A DNA stretch of 64,000 bases from Roseovarius sp. MMSF_3350 (GCF_030733425.1 NZ_JASHIZ010000003.1:216687-280686); one strand, 5' to 3'; positions 1-8,971 are shown, counted from the first letter of the stretch. Notes: a model not told the origin generated them from the sequence alone. Numbers and translations: made by a program.

Positions 1-193
1 TGCACTCCGGCACCGGGGATCGAACAGGCGAAGCGGACGTCAGGCGCAGGTGCGGCGGCGTCGGCTCTGAATATATGTGTGGCGTTCGATCATGGGCGCT
101 GACATAGCCGCTTGCGCGTCCCGCGCAAAGCGTTTTCTTCGGGCGCTCACATGACGCTTGAGTTTCCCCCGCCGGCCTGCCACTGGACAGGCG

Positions 194-1099
194 ATGACAC
201 CGACCTCCCAGAACCCCGGCGCCGCTGCGCTTTTGACCCTTGCCGCCGCCGCCTTCATCGCGGGCTGCACGCTCCTGGCCAAGGCGCTCGGCACCGATGC
301 GCTCGGCCCCGCGCTGCATCCGCTGCAGATCAGCCAAGGCCGGTTCCTCTTCGCACTCATCGTCTTCTCTACCTTCGCCACCGTCACGCGGTTTCGCATC
401 GTGCGCCCGGCGCTGCACCTGCATCTTCTGCGCTCGGGCTTGGGCTGGGGCGGCGTCACCCTGATGTTCGCCGCCGCCGCGTTCATCCCGCTCTCCGACG
501 CCACCGCGATCAGCTTCCTGAACCCGGTCTTCGGCATGATGCTGGCCATTCCCATCCTGGGAGAGAAAGTCGGCCCTATCCGCTGGACCGCCGCCGGCAT
601 CGCCCTTTTGGGCGCGCTCATCCTGACCCGCCCCGGCGGCAGCACGATCGAGCCCGGTGCGCTGCTGGCGCTGGCCGCAGCCGCCTGCCTCGGGGCCGAG
701 CTTATCGCCATCAAGTTCCTCTCTGGCCGAGAGCGCCCGCTTCAGATCCTGCTGATCAACAACCTCTTCGGCTGCCTGATCGCCAGTGCCGCCGCGTTTT
801 TCGTCTGGACCGCGCCCACGCCCGCGCAATGGGCGGCGCTGGCCGGGATCGGCCTCTTGATGGCGACCGCGCAAACCTGCTTCGTCAACGCGCTGGCCCG
901 CGCCGATGCCAGTTTCGTGGCCCCATTCTTCTATGCCACGCTGGTTTTCGCCGCGCTCTACGATGCCGCCGTATTCTCGGTCCTGCCCGATGCGGTCTCC
1001 ATCCTGGGGGCGCTCACCGTCCTCTCCGGCGCCGCCCTCCTTGCCTGGCGCGAGGCGCGGCTAAAATCCCCCACCACGCCGCCCGCGCGCCCGCTCTGA
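194..1099 (+). CDS. DMT/EamA family inner-membrane transporter
   Basis: A hydrophobic protein of about 301 residues with roughly ten predicted membrane segments arranged as two EamA-like halves, as usual for drug/metabolite transporters. The family exports or imports small metabolites; the substrate cannot be read from sequence. I place the start at the internal ATG beginning MTPTSQNPG rather than 36 bases upstream, because the extra residues are Arg/Pro-rich and unlike a membrane protein N-terminus. It lies 62 bases upstream of a PLP-dependent sulfur amino-acid enzyme in the same direction, so an amino-acid-related substrate is possible but is only inference from position. Confidence 0.85.
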   Translation: MTPTSQNPGAAALLTLAAAAFIAGCTLLAKALGTDALGPALHPLQISQGRFLFALIVFSTFATVTRFRIVRPALHLHLLRSGLGWGGVTLMFAAAAFIPLSDATAISFLNPVFGMMLAIPILGEKVGPIRWTAAGIALLGALILTRPGGSTIEPGALLALAAAACLGAELIAIKFLSGRERPLQILLINNLFGCLIASAAAFFVWTAPTPAQWAALAGIGLLMATAQTCFVNALARADASFVAPFFYATLVFAALYDAAVFSVLPDAVSILGALTVLSGAALLAWREARLKSPTTPPARPL

Positions 1100-1113
1100 C
1101 CCCGCTTGCCATC

Positions 1114-1137
1114 GCCGACGGAATGCCTACGGTCGGC
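1114..1137 (+). promoter_or_regulatory. possible leader hairpin before the sulfur amino-acid enzyme
   Basis: The 62-base gap before the PLP enzyme contains a perfect 6-bp inverted repeat, GCCGAC/GTCGGC, with a 12-base loop, ending about 24 bases before the start codon. A CGACGCTGAAAGGAA tract with the ribosome-binding site follows. SAM-responsive RNAs often precede such genes in alphaproteobacteria, but I could not match the SAM-II, SAM-V, SAH or SAM/SAH consensus. It may simply be a weak terminator for the upstream transporter. Confidence 0.2.
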
Positions 1138-1161
1138 CCCGACGCTGAAAGGAACTGCCCC

Positions 1162-2331
1162 ATGGCCCACCGCCCAAACCGCCCGCTCTCGCCGGCCACC
1201 AAGCTGGCCCAGGCCCTGCGCTTTCTCGATCCTGCCACTGGCGCGATCGTGCCTCAGATTCAGACAGCCGCCACTTACGCGCGGGATGAAAACTACGCCC
1301 TGCGCCAAAGCTACATGTACCGCCGCGACAGCAACGTGACGACCGAACAGGCCGAAGCGATCATCGCCGACCTCGAAGGCGCCGCGGAAAGCCTGCTGTT
1401 CTCGTCGGGCATGGGCGCGGCCACCGCCGTGATCGAACACCTGCCCGCCGACGCGCACGTCGTGGTGCCCGAGGTGATGTATCACGGCGTCCTCGCCCAG
1501 TTCAAAACCTACGAGGCCAAGAACCGCCTGCGGGTCAGCTACTATCCCGCCGGCGATCTCGACGCGATGAAGGCCGCGACGATCAAGGGCGACACCGCGC
1601 TCGTCTGGGTCGAAAGTCCCAACAACCCCAACTGGGACACGACAGACATCGCCGCCGCCGCCGAGATCGCCCATGCCGCCGGGGCGAAACTGGTCACCGA
1701 CTGCACCGGCACGCCCCCCTGCGCCACCCGCGCGCTGGAGCTTGGCGCGGACATCTCCTTTCACTCCGCCACCAAGTATCTCAACGGCCATTCCGACGTG
1801 ACTGCTGGCGTGCTCTCGGTGCGCGAAACCGGCGCATATTGGGACGAAATCTTCCACACCCGCATGATCCAGGGCACTGTCCTGCACTCCTTCGACGCCT
1901 TCCTGCTCATTCGCGGGATGCGCACCCTGATGCTGCGCTATGAGCGCGCGACCGAGAACGCCTTGGCCGTCGCCCGGCATTTCGAAGGCCACCCCGGCAT
2001 CAAGGCGGTGATGTATCCCGGCCTGCCCTCGCATCCCGACCACGAGATCGCCAAGCGCCAGACCGGCGGTCTCTACGGCGGGATGCTCTCGATCCTCGTC
2101 AAGGGCTCCGAGCAGACCGCCATCGACGTCAGCCGCTATTGCGAGGTCTTCTATCCCGCCACGTCTCTGGGCGGCGTCGAAAGCCTGATCGAGCACCGCA
2201 AGACCGTCTCGGGCGAGGGCTTCCCGGTCCATCCGCGCCTGCTGCGCCTGTCTATCGGGATCGAGGACGCGGGCGACCTCATCGCCGACCTCGAACAGGC
2301 GCTCGACCGCGCGGGCGCCGCGGCGTCGTAA
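1162..2331 (+). CDS. PLP-dependent trans-sulfuration enzyme (Cys/Met metabolism family)
   Basis: A 389-residue Cys/Met-metabolism PLP enzyme, the fold of cystathionine gamma-synthase, cystathionine beta-lyase and O-succinylhomoserine sulfhydrylase. The PLP-binding lysine is K205 in SATKYLNGHSD, with the cofactor-contacting Asp at D180 and a glycine loop SSGMGA near 81-86. The usual YSRxxNPT motif reads MYRRDSNVT, so this belongs to a divergent subgroup and the exact reaction (lyase or sulfhydrylase) is uncertain. The start is the ATG after GAAAGGAA; the in-frame open stretch upstream is read through the transporter in another frame. The cytosolic role is probably methionine or cysteine interconversion. 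Confidence 0.85.
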   Translation: MAHRPNRPLSPATKLAQALRFLDPATGAIVPQIQTAATYARDENYALRQSYMYRRDSNVTTEQAEAIIADLEGAAESLLFSSGMGAATAVIEHLPADAHVVVPEVMYHGVLAQFKTYEAKNRLRVSYYPAGDLDAMKAATIKGDTALVWVESPNNPNWDTTDIAAAAEIAHAAGAKLVTDCTGTPPCATRALELGADISFHSATKYLNGHSDVTAGVLSVRETGAYWDEIFHTRMIQGTVLHSFDAFLLIRGMRTLMLRYERATENALAVARHFEGHPGIKAVMYPGLPSHPDHEIAKRQTGGLYGGMLSILVKGSEQTAIDVSRYCEVFYPATSLGGVESLIEHRKTVSGEGFPVHPRLLRLSIGIEDAGDLIADLEQALDRAGAAAS

Positions 2332-2389
2332 CGTCACCCTTGATCGCGGAGCCTCTTCCTTGGCTAAATGCGGCCCGAGGGAAGAGGAC

Positions 2390-2782
2390 ATGCCGCTCAG
2401 CATCTTGTTACCGATGGTCGTGCTCGGCATCGCAGGCATTGCGGTGCTTTTGCACCTGCTTGGCCTCTCGAAACCCGCCACGTTCCAGGACGAGGCCGCC
2501 GCCCGCCGCGCCTGGCTGCGTGAATTTCCCGAAGATACACCGACCCGCGTGATCCTCAGCCAGGACCGCCACGCCGCCCTCGTGGAAACTCCGCAAGGCC
2601 CCGGCGTCGTCTGGCCCATGGGCGCCGACACCACGGCGCGGTATCTCGACGGAGCGCAGATCAAGCAGACCGAAACGGGCCTGCGGATCACCCTGCCCGA
2701 CTACACCGCGCCACGGATCACCCTGACACTCGACCCCGAAGAGGCCCGCCACTGGCCCGGCCTGATGGAAGCCCGCAGATGA
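2390..2782 (+). CDS. small membrane-anchored protein of unknown function
   Basis: A 130-residue protein with one N-terminal hydrophobic segment (about residues 3-24) followed by a soluble domain rich in charged residues. I do not recognise the family. The start is the ATG after GAAGAGGAC rather than the upstream TTG, because MPLSILLPMVV begins directly with the membrane segment. Its stop overlaps the next start as ATGA, so it is probably translated with the sterol-desaturase-like gene that follows and may work at the same membrane. Confidence 0.75.
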   Translation: MPLSILLPMVVLGIAGIAVLLHLLGLSKPATFQDEAAARRAWLREFPEDTPTRVILSQDRHAALVETPQGPGVVWPMGADTTARYLDGAQIKQTETGLRITLPDYTAPRITLTLDPEEARHWPGLMEARR

Positions 2783-3717
2783 CCGATCAACTGACCTATC
2801 CCGACGTGGTGAACTTCGCCGTGCCGGTCTTCATCGCCCTCATCCTGATCGAACTCACTTGGATCGTGCTCAAACGCCGCGGCGGCCGGTACGAGACCTA
2901 CGACGCGCTCACGTCTCTGGTGATGGGCGCGGGCAACGTCGCCTCCAGCATCTTGCTGGGCTTCGTCGCCTACGGCTTCTTCATGGCGCTCTGGGCGATC
3001 ACGCCGCTGGACTTGGGCACGTCGGTCTGGGTGGTAATCCTGTGCTTCGTGCTCGATGACCTGCGCTACTACTGGGTCCACCGCTTCGGCCACCGCATCC
3101 GCTGGGTCTGGGCCAGCCACGTCAATCACCATTCGTCGCAGCACTACAACCTCACGACCGCCCTGCGCCAGACATGGACCGGCACGTTCACCTTCATGAT
3201 GCTGGTCCGCGCGCCGCTGATCCTGCTGGGCTTTCATCCGGCGATGGTGCTTTTCTGTGGCGGGCTGAACCTGATCTACCAGTTCTGGATCCATACCGAG
3301 GCGATCACCCGCCTGCCCCGCTGGTTCGAGGCGGTGATGAACACGCCCTCGCATCACCGCGTCCACCACGGCCGCAACGCGCGCTATCTCGACGCCAACT
3401 ATGCGGGCGTCTTCATCATCTGGGACAAGATGTTCGGCACCTTCGTCCCCGAGCAGGACAGCGAGAAAGTCGATTACGGTCTCGTGCGCAACCTCGGCAC
3501 CTTCAATCCGATCCGCGTGGCCTTCCACGAATGGGTCGGCATCTTCCGCGACGTGATCCAGCCGGGCCTAACCTGGCGCGACCGGCTGAACTACTGCATC
3601 CAGCCCCCGGGCTGGAGCCATGACGGCAGCCGCGACACTTCCGAGACGATCAAGCGCAAGCATCTCGCCAAGCACCCCGAGGACGCGAACACGCCCGGCT
3701 TCGAGAACCTCACCTGA
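2779..3717 (+). CDS. sterol desaturase / fatty acid hydroxylase family protein
   Basis: A 312-residue membrane di-iron enzyme. It has hydrophobic N-terminal segments and the histidine clusters of the fatty acid hydroxylase superfamily: HRFGH near residue 99, HVNHHSSQHYN near 113-123 and HHRVHHGRN near 193-201. Members hydroxylate or desaturate sterols, carotenoids or acyl chains; bacterial examples are also often annotated only as family members. The substrate here is not evident. It overlaps the upstream small membrane gene by four bases. An AT-cored palindrome lies 10 bases after the stop. Confidence 0.88.
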   Translation: MTDQLTYPDVVNFAVPVFIALILIELTWIVLKRRGGRYETYDALTSLVMGAGNVASSILLGFVAYGFFMALWAITPLDLGTSVWVVILCFVLDDLRYYWVHRFGHRIRWVWASHVNHHSSQHYNLTTALRQTWTGTFTFMMLVRAPLILLGFHPAMVLFCGGLNLIYQFWIHTEAITRLPRWFEAVMNTPSHHRVHHGRNARYLDANYAGVFIIWDKMFGTFVPEQDSEKVDYGLVRNLGTFNPIRVAFHEWVGIFRDVIQPGLTWRDRLNYCIQPPGWSHDGSRDTSETIKRKHLAKHPEDANTPGFENLT

Positions 3718-3726
3718 TCGCGGGCG

Positions 3727-3747
3727 CGGAAATTTTTCAAATTTCCG
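3727..3747. repeat. AT-cored palindrome between genes
   Basis: Perfect 9-bp arms, CGGAAATTT and AAATTTCCG, around a three-base centre, set in a GC-rich flank (GGCG before, CCTCCGCC after). It resembles the palindrome at 59039-59061. It follows the stop codon of the hydroxylase gene directly, so it may act as a terminator or be a dispersed element. Confidence 0.6.
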
Positions 3748-3798
3748 CCTCCGCCAAAATGCGTTCCCTTCCGCCACGCCGCGCGCTACGCATGACCC

Positions 3799-4650
3799 AT
3801 GCGCCTCTTCCTGCTCACCGCCGTGACGATGGTGGCCTTCGCCGCCAACTCCATCCTCAACCGCCTCGCCTTGGCGGGCGGCCATATCGACGCCGTCCCC
3901 TTCGGCGCGATCCGGCTGGTGGCGGGGGCGGCGATGCTGGCCGGCCTCTGCATCGTCCTGCGCGGCGGGCTGCGCCTCGGCGGGCCCGCGCGGGTCTCGG
4001 GCGTGCTGTCGCTTCTGGTCTACATGTATGGCTTCTCGCTCGCCTACACCGCGCTCGACGCAGGGCTTGGCGCGCTCATTCTCTTCGGCATGGTCCAGAT
4101 CACCATGTTCGCCGCCGCCCTCATGACGCGCGAGCCCTTGCCCGCCCGCCGCTGGATCGGGGCGGCACTGGCGCTTTCAGGTCTCGCCTGGCTCATGTGG
4201 CCCGGCGCAGGCACGCCGGTCAGTCCGTTGCATGGAGCCCTCATGGCGCTCGCGGGAATCGGCTGGGGCATCTATTCTCTCGCTGGCCGCAGATCCAGGG
4301 ACGCGCTCCAGGCCACCGCCGCCAATTTCACTCTCGCCGCGCCGTTCGGCCTGCTGGCGTGGCTGGCCCTGCCCGCCGTGACCGACGCCGCCCCCCTGAC
4401 CGGCTACGGTATCTTCCTCGCCATCGTCACCGGCGCCGTCACCTCCGGGCTGGGCTACGCGCTCTGGTACACCGTCCTGCCCTCACTCGCCGCCTCCGTC
4501 GCGGCCGTTGCACAGCTCACCGTGCCCATCATCGCGCTGCTGGGCGGCATCCTCCTATTGGGCGAATCCCTCACCCTGCAGATCGTGCTCGCCTCCGCGC
4601 TCGTTTTGGGCGGCGTTGCGCTTTCCATGCCGCGGCGCCGCACTTCCTGA
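3799..4650 (+). CDS. DMT/EamA family transporter
   Basis: A 283-residue hydrophobic protein with about ten predicted membrane helices in two EamA repeats. The N-terminus begins MRLFLLTAVTMVAFAANSIL, and FAANSILNR is typical of family members. This is the second EamA transporter in the first 5 kb; the two are only distantly similar by eye, so a recent duplication is not indicated. The substrate is unknown. It stands between the hydroxylase gene and a periplasmic hydrolase, with about 80 bases before it and 46 bases after. Confidence 0.85.
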   Translation: MRLFLLTAVTMVAFAANSILNRLALAGGHIDAVPFGAIRLVAGAAMLAGLCIVLRGGLRLGGPARVSGVLSLLVYMYGFSLAYTALDAGLGALILFGMVQITMFAAALMTREPLPARRWIGAALALSGLAWLMWPGAGTPVSPLHGALMALAGIGWGIYSLAGRRSRDALQATAANFTLAAPFGLLAWLALPAVTDAAPLTGYGIFLAIVTGAVTSGLGYALWYTVLPSLAASVAAVAQLTVPIIALLGGILLLGESLTLQIVLASALVLGGVALSMPRRRTS

Positions 4651-4696
4651 CCGCGGGGACTGTTCCCGCGCCGCGTAATTGCCTATCTGACAGGTC

Positions 4697-5419
4697 ATGA
4701 AAGCCGCGCTCACAGCCCTTGCCCTGGTTCTGCCCGCCCCGGCCCTGGCCGATTGCGTGGTGCTGCTGCACGGTCTGGCGCGGACCGAAACCTCCTTCAT
4801 CGTGATGGAGGAAGTGCTGAAAAACGAGGGCTACACCACCTTCCGCACCGACTATCCCTCGACCGAACTCGACATCGCCAAACTGGCCGAGGAAACCCTG
4901 CCGCAAGCCGTGCGCGTTTGCAGGGACGACAAGGTTCACTTCGTCACTCATTCCATGGGCGGGATCCTTCTGCGCCACTGGCTGCGCGACAACCGCCCCG
5001 CCGACATGGGCCGCGTCGTGATGCTCGGACCGCCAAACCACGGCTCGGAACTGGTGGATCAGCTCGGCGGGCTTGAGCTTTTCGAATGGCTCCACGGTCC
5101 CGCCGGCCTGCAACTCGAAACCGGCGACGGCGGTTTCGCAAGCGGACTGCCCGATGTGGATTTCGAGCTTGGCATCATTGCCGGCACCCGCTCGCTCAAC
5201 CCCTATTACTCGACGCTGATCGAGGGCGCCGATGACGGTAAGGTCTCGGTCGAGTCCACCAGGGTCGAGGGGATGGCCGACCATATCGAACTGCCCGTCA
5301 GCCACACGTTCATGATGAACAACCCCTATGTCATGGCCCAGGCGCTGGCCTTCCTGCGGACCGGCGCCTTCGATCACGACATGAATATCACCGACATGCT
5401 GATGGGCCTCACGGAATGA
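4697..5419 (+). CDS. exported alpha/beta hydrolase (lipase/esterase-like)
   Basis: A 240-residue protein with a clear signal peptide (residues 1-18, ending PAPALA before a Cys at position 20). The mature part starts with the VVLLHGLAR oxyanion strand, has the nucleophile elbow THSMGG (Ser near 87) and a late His in [10 protein letters not shown]. This is the triacylglycerol lipase/PGAP1-like hydrolase fold, acting in the periplasm or outside the cell on an unknown ester. The Cys at 20 might suggest lipidation, but the preceding residues do not form a proper lipobox. The stop overlaps the next gene as ATGA. Confidence 0.82.
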   Translation: MKAALTALALVLPAPALADCVVLLHGLARTETSFIVMEEVLKNEGYTTFRTDYPSTELDIAKLAEETLPQAVRVCRDDKVHFVTHSMGGILLRHWLRDNRPADMGRVVMLGPPNHGSELVDQLGGLELFEWLHGPAGLQLETGDGGFASGLPDVDFELGIIAGTRSLNPYYSTLIEGADDGKVSVESTRVEGMADHIELPVSHTFMMNNPYVMAQALAFLRTGAFDHDMNITDMLMGLTE

Positions 5420-6561
5420 GCCTGTCACTGCGCCTGACCGGGGCCGAGGTGCTGACGCCCTCGGGCCTCGAAGACACCCCGCTCTGCCTGTCGGACGGTG
5501 CGATCACCGATAAGACGTCAGCGCGCGAGGTTGACCTCTCGGGCTATCTCATACTGCCCGGGCTGGTCGATGCCCATGGCGACGCTTTCGAAAAACACCT
5601 CGCCCCCCGGCGCGGCGCCATGAAAGACCTCGACCAGGGACTGATCGTGGCCGAGGCCGAGCTTGCCGCCAACGGCATCACCACCGCCACGCTGGCCCAG
5701 TTCTACAGCTGGGAAGGCGGAATGCGCGGGCCGGATTTCGCCCGGCGCGTGCTGGAAAGCCTTGACGATATCCGCCCCCGCGTCGGCACCGACCTGCGCG
5801 TGCAGCTGCGCATCGAGATCTCGATGCTGGACGACTACGCCACGATAGAGGATTGGATCACCCGCTACGCCATCCCCTACCTGGTGTTCAACGACCACCT
5901 GCCGCATGACCTGCTGGCAAAGGGCAAGACGCCCCCCGGCCACGTGGGCAAATCGCTCAGGATCGGCAAGAATCCCGACAGGCATCTCGAAGACATCCAC
6001 GCGCTGCACGCCGGAATGGAGGATGTTCCCGCCGCCCTCGACGCGCTCTGCACCCGGCTCTCGGACCTGCCCTTGCGCCTTGGCAGTCACGACGACAACA
6101 CCGCCGCCCAGCGCGCCGCATGGGACGCGCGCGGCGTCCACATCGCCGAATTTCCCGAAACCGCCGAGGCGGCCGAGGCCGCCCGTGTCGCCGGCGCCCC
6201 CATCGTTCTTGGCGCCCCCAACGTGGTACGCGGCGGCTCGCACAAGGGAAATGCCAGCGCGCTCGACCTCATCGCCATGGGCCTCTGCGACGCGCTTGCC
6301 TCGGACTACCACTACCCGTCCATGCGCCGCGCCGCCTTCCTTCTGGCCGATTGCGGGCTGATGGAGTTCGCCGCCGCCTGGGGAATGATCTCGTCGGGCC
6401 CGGCACAGCTTCTCGGTCTTTTAGATCGCGGCACGCTTACCCCCGGTCAACGCGCCGACCTCGTCATCCTCGACGCAAAGACACGCGACGTTTGCGCCAC
6501 GGTCTCGGCCGGTCAAATCACCTACATGAAGGGCGAGGTCGCCGCCCGGTTCGTTGGCTAG
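5416..6561 (+). CDS. phnM: PhnM-type alpha-D-ribose 1-methylphosphonate 5-triphosphate diphosphatase
   Basis: A 381-residue amidohydrolase matching PhnM, which in the C-P lyase pathway cleaves diphosphate from ribosyl-phosphonate triphosphate. PhnM-like motifs are present in order: [15 protein letters not shown] (metal ligands H54, H61 inferred), [28 protein letters not shown] and LASDYHYPS. Two differ from E. coli PhnM as I remember it: HTDN is HGDA, and SSDYYPAS is SDYHYPS. No other phn gene is in the window, so either the remaining pathway is elsewhere or this is a related enzyme with another substrate. It overlaps the hydrolase gene upstream by four bases and shares a CTAG stop with convergent purK. 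Confidence 0.78.
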   Translation: MSLSLRLTGAEVLTPSGLEDTPLCLSDGAITDKTSAREVDLSGYLILPGLVDAHGDAFEKHLAPRRGAMKDLDQGLIVAEAELAANGITTATLAQFYSWEGGMRGPDFARRVLESLDDIRPRVGTDLRVQLRIEISMLDDYATIEDWITRYAIPYLVFNDHLPHDLLAKGKTPPGHVGKSLRIGKNPDRHLEDIHALHAGMEDVPAALDALCTRLSDLPLRLGSHDDNTAAQRAAWDARGVHIAEFPETAEAAEAARVAGAPIVLGAPNVVRGGSHKGNASALDLIAMGLCDALASDYHYPSMRRAAFLLADCGLMEFAAAWGMISSGPAQLLGLLDRGTLTPGQRADLVILDAKTRDVCATVSAGQITYMKGEVAARFVG

Positions 6562-7631
6562 CCCGACCGCGCGACTCGGTTCACATGCCCCATCTTGCGC
6601 CCCGGCTTGGCCTCGGCCTTGCCGTAAAGATGCAGGCTCGCGCCCGTTTCCCCGGCTATCGCCGGAACACGGTCCATGTCATCGCCAATGAGGTTCTCCA
6701 TCACCACGTCGGCATAACGCGACCCGTCGCCCAGCGGCCAGCCGGCGACCGCGCGGATATGCTGCTCGAACTGGTCCACCGCACAGCCCTGCTGCGTCCA
6801 GTGGCCAGAGTTATGCACCCGCGGCGCGATCTCGTTCACGATCAGGCCCCGAGGCGTCACGAACAGCTCCACGCCGATGACGCCAACATAGTCCAACTCG
6901 TTCAGGATCCGCCCCGTCAGCAACACCGCATCGGTGCGCTGCACCGTGCTCAGGTTGGCCGGCACCGTGGTGGTGTGCAAGATCCCGTCACGATGCACGT
7001 TCTCGCCCGGATCGAAGCAGGCCACCTGTCCGTCCACCCCCCGCGCCCCGATCACCGACACCTCGTGGCTGAACTCGACGAACCCTTCCAGGATCGCGGG
7101 CGCGCCGTTCATCTCGTTCAGCGCCGCCTCGGCCTCGGACACGTCATTGATGCGAACCTGCCCCTTGCCGTCATAGCCGAACCGCCGCGTTTTCAGAATC
7201 GCGGGCGTGCCCATATCCTCCAGCGCAGCCTTCAGGCTCGCAAGATCGGTGATGTCGGCATAGGGCGCGGTCTTCAGCCCCAGCCCGGTCAGAAAGTCCT
7301 TCTCGGTCAGCCGGTCCTGGCTCACCCGCAGCGCCTCGCGCCCCGGGCGGATCGGGCGGGCGGCTTCCAGCACGTCCAGCGCCGAGGTGGGGATATTCTC
7401 GAACTCGTAGGTCACCACGTCCACGGCCCCGGCGAACTGCCGCAGCGCATCCTCGTCCTCATAGGGCTTCTGGAAATGAAAGTTCGACACGTGGCTCGCC
7501 GGGCAATCGCCTGCCGGCTCGTAGATGCAGGTCTTGAACCCCAGACGGCTCGCCGCGACGGACAGCATCCGGCCCAGTTGACCGCCCCCCAGGATCCCGA
7601 TCACCGCCCCCTGTGGCAAAGGCTCAGTCAT
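6558..7631 (-). CDS. purK: 5-(carboxyamino)imidazole ribonucleotide synthase
   Basis: A 357-residue ATP-grasp enzyme of de novo purine synthesis that makes N5-CAIR from AIR, bicarbonate and ATP. The N-terminal motif is [13 protein letters not shown]. The ATP-grasp part carries [21 protein letters not shown] and the late metal-binding [15 protein letters not shown]. The start is the ATG of MTEPLPQG, which overlaps the purE stop by eight bases; the upstream in-frame extension lies inside purE and is rejected. It is translated directly after purE. Its TAG stop lies in the CTAG shared with convergent phnM. Confidence 0.97.
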   Translation of the reverse strand: MTEPLPQGAVIGILGGGQLGRMLSVAASRLGFKTCIYEPAGDCPASHVSNFHFQKPYEDEDALRQFAGAVDVVTYEFENIPTSALDVLEAARPIRPGREALRVSQDRLTEKDFLTGLGLKTAPYADITDLASLKAALEDMGTPAILKTRRFGYDGKGQVRINDVSEAEAALNEMNGAPAILEGFVEFSHEVSVIGARGVDGQVACFDPGENVHRDGILHTTTVPANLSTVQRTDAVLLTGRILNELDYVGVIGVELFVTPRGLIVNEIAPRVHNSGHWTQQGCAVDQFEQHIRAVAGWPLGDGSRYADVVMENLIGDDMDRVPAIAGETGASLHLYGKAEAKPGRKMGHVNRVARSG

Positions 7632-8112
7632 CGCTGGGCTCCTCGGGGATCGAGGCCGACAGCGCATCGCGCCACTTGTCCAGACGCTCGGCCAGCGCGA
7701 TATCTTCATTCGCCAGGATCGCCGCGGCCATCAGGCCCGCATTGGCCGCACCCGCCGCCCCGATCGCCATGGTCGCCACCGGAAACCCCTTGGGCATCTG
7801 CACGATGGAATACAGGCTGTCGACACCGCTCAGCGCCCTGGTCTGCACCGGCACGCCGATCACGGGCACGCGCGTCTTGCTGGCCATCATTCCCGGCAGG
7901 TGCGCCGCGCCACCCGCCCCCGCTATGATCGCCTTCAGGCCCCGGTCCACGGCGCTCTTGCCATAGTCCCACAGCCGATCCGGCGTGCGATGCGCCGAGA
8001 CGATCTTCGTCTCGTACGCCACGCCCAGCTCGTCCAGAATGACCGCGGCCTCCTTCATGGTGGCCCAGTCCGACTGGCTGCCCATGATGATACCGATCTG
8101 CGGATTGCCCAT
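7624..8112 (-). CDS. purE: 5-(carboxyamino)imidazole ribonucleotide mutase
   Basis: A 162-residue class I PurE, converting N5-CAIR to CAIR in purine synthesis. Signature motifs are [10 protein letters not shown] near the N-terminus, SAHRTPDR around residues 39-46 and the glycine-rich [14 protein letters not shown] loop. The ATG is preceded on the minus strand by AAGGAGAG, a good ribosome-binding site. purE and purK form a two-gene operon with overlapping coding ends, so expression is coupled. About 46 bases separate it from the DUF465 gene upstream on the same strand. Confidence 0.97.
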   Translation of the reverse strand: MGNPQIGIIMGSQSDWATMKEAAVILDELGVAYETKIVSAHRTPDRLWDYGKSAVDRGLKAIIAGAGGAAHLPGMMASKTRVPVIGVPVQTRALSGVDSLYSIVQMPKGFPVATMAIGAAGAANAGLMAAAILANEDIALAERLDKWRDALSASIPEEPSDD

Positions 8113-8158
8113 CGCTCGCTCTCCTTTACGGAGCGCGCACTATACCCATCGCCGCTGC

Positions 8159-8383
8159 CTACGCAATGATATCCGGCAACAGGCGGTCCTCGATCCACTG
8201 GATCCGGTCCTTCAGCCGCAGTTTCTGCTGCTTGAAGCGTTTCACGGTCAGGGGATCGCTGGTGCCCTTTTCCTCCAGCGCCCGGATCGCCTCGTCCAGG
8301 TCGCGGTGCTGGCGGCGGAACTCTTCCAGTTCCACCCGCAGCACCTCGTCGGACTTCATCGACAGCTCGTTGAACTTGTTCAT
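8159..8383 (-). CDS. DUF465 (YdcH-like) small coiled-coil protein
   Basis: A 74-residue highly charged protein predicted to be almost all helix, beginning MNKFNELSMKSDEV, with the ELxxFRRQHRDLDEAI and KRFKQQKLRLKDRI patterns of DUF465/YdcH. The function of this family is not known. It is upstream of purE on the same strand with a short gap and may be co-transcribed with it. It is transcribed away from the heat-shock gene, so the 169 bases between them hold two divergent promoters. Confidence 0.85.
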   Translation of the reverse strand: MNKFNELSMKSDEVLRVELEEFRRQHRDLDEAIRALEEKGTSDPLTVKRFKQQKLRLKDRIQWIEDRLLPDIIA

Positions 8384-8451
8384 GGGCGCTCGATTCTCCC
8401 GAAACCACCGAAGACCCCGACAATAGCGTCAAAGCTCTCGTGGGCATAGCC

Positions 8452-8480
8452 CTTGCAGGCCCCGCCCCGCCGCCCCATAT
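8452..8480 (+). promoter_or_regulatory. RpoH (sigma-32) type promoter for hsp20
   Basis: CTTGCAG (8452-8458) and CCCCATAT (8473-8480), separated by 14 bases, fit the heat-shock sigma factor consensus CTTGAAA / CCCCATNT with one -35 mismatch and a normal spacer. It lies about 70 bases before the small heat-shock gene and points toward it. This is a sequence match only; the transcription start was not mapped. Confidence 0.7.
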
Positions 8481-8524
8481 TCAGTTCCAAGAGGTCGCCG
8501 CGAACGGGGCCTTCACATACGGAC

Positions 8525-8547
8525 TGTCGCTTGACTGGATAAGGACA
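8525..8547 (+). promoter_or_regulatory. candidate ROSE-like RNA thermometer hairpin covering the hsp20 ribosome-binding site
   Basis: In the leader, TGTC and CTT (8525-8528 and 8530-8532) can pair with the AAGGACA that contains the Shine-Dalgarno sequence (8541-8547). This gives seven base pairs with one unpaired G at 8529 and an eight-base loop. The TCGCT inside matches the UYGCU motif of ROSE thermometers, in which a G opposite the Shine-Dalgarno is the conserved feature. AAGGA is seven bases from the ATG at 8553. An upstream stem (AGGTC with GGCCT, about 8489-8513) could be a second hairpin. The RpoH-type promoter fits such control. Confidence 0.6.
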
Positions 8548-8552
8548 CGCCC

Positions 8553-8966
8553 ATGACAAAGCTATCTATGGGATCGCACCCCTACATGCTCGGCTTCGAG
8601 CAACTGGAACGCCTGCTGGAACGCAGCGCCAAGTCGGGGAACGAAGGCTACCCGCCCTTCAATATCGAACAGACCTCCGAGAATTCCTACCGGATCACGC
8701 TGGCCGTGGCCGGATTCGCCGATGGGGACCTGTCGATAACGCTGGAAGACAGGCAACTGGTGATCCGTGGCCGCCAGCGGGACGATGCGGACGGCCGTGT
8801 CTACCTGCATCGCGGCATCGCCGCCCGCCAGTTCCAGCGCAGCTTCGTGCTGGCCGACGGCGTCGAAGTGGGCGAGGCGATCATGGAAAACGGGCTTCTG
8901 CACGTGGACCTCACGCGCGCCGCACCGGAAACGGTGGTTCAGACCATCAAGATAAACAAGGGGTAA
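8553..8966 (+). CDS. Hsp20/IbpA-family small heat-shock protein
   Basis: A 137-residue class A-type small heat-shock protein that would bind unfolding proteins in oligomers until DnaK/ClpB can refold them. The alpha-crystallin domain spans about residues 30-130, with YRITLAVAGF and ENGLLHVDL (the GxLxxxL type signature) visible. The N-terminus SMGSHPYMLGFEQLERLLER resembles rhizobial/IbpA members, whose genes are often under ROSE control. It is preceded by an RpoH-type promoter and a ROSE-like hairpin. A DUF1150 gene follows five bases later and is probably in the same transcript. Confidence 0.93.
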   Translation: MTKLSMGSHPYMLGFEQLERLLERSAKSGNEGYPPFNIEQTSENSYRITLAVAGFADGDLSITLEDRQLVIRGRQRDDADGRVYLHRGIAARQFQRSFVLADGVEVGEAIMENGLLHVDLTRAAPETVVQTIKINKG

Positions 8967-8971
8967 ACAGT

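Noticed and set aside
1106..1161. SAM-II or SAM/SAH riboswitch before the trans-sulfuration enzyme
   Set aside because: The short gap does not contain the conserved sequences of SAM-II, SAM-V, SAH or SAM/SAH aptamers that I know; only a simple stem remains.
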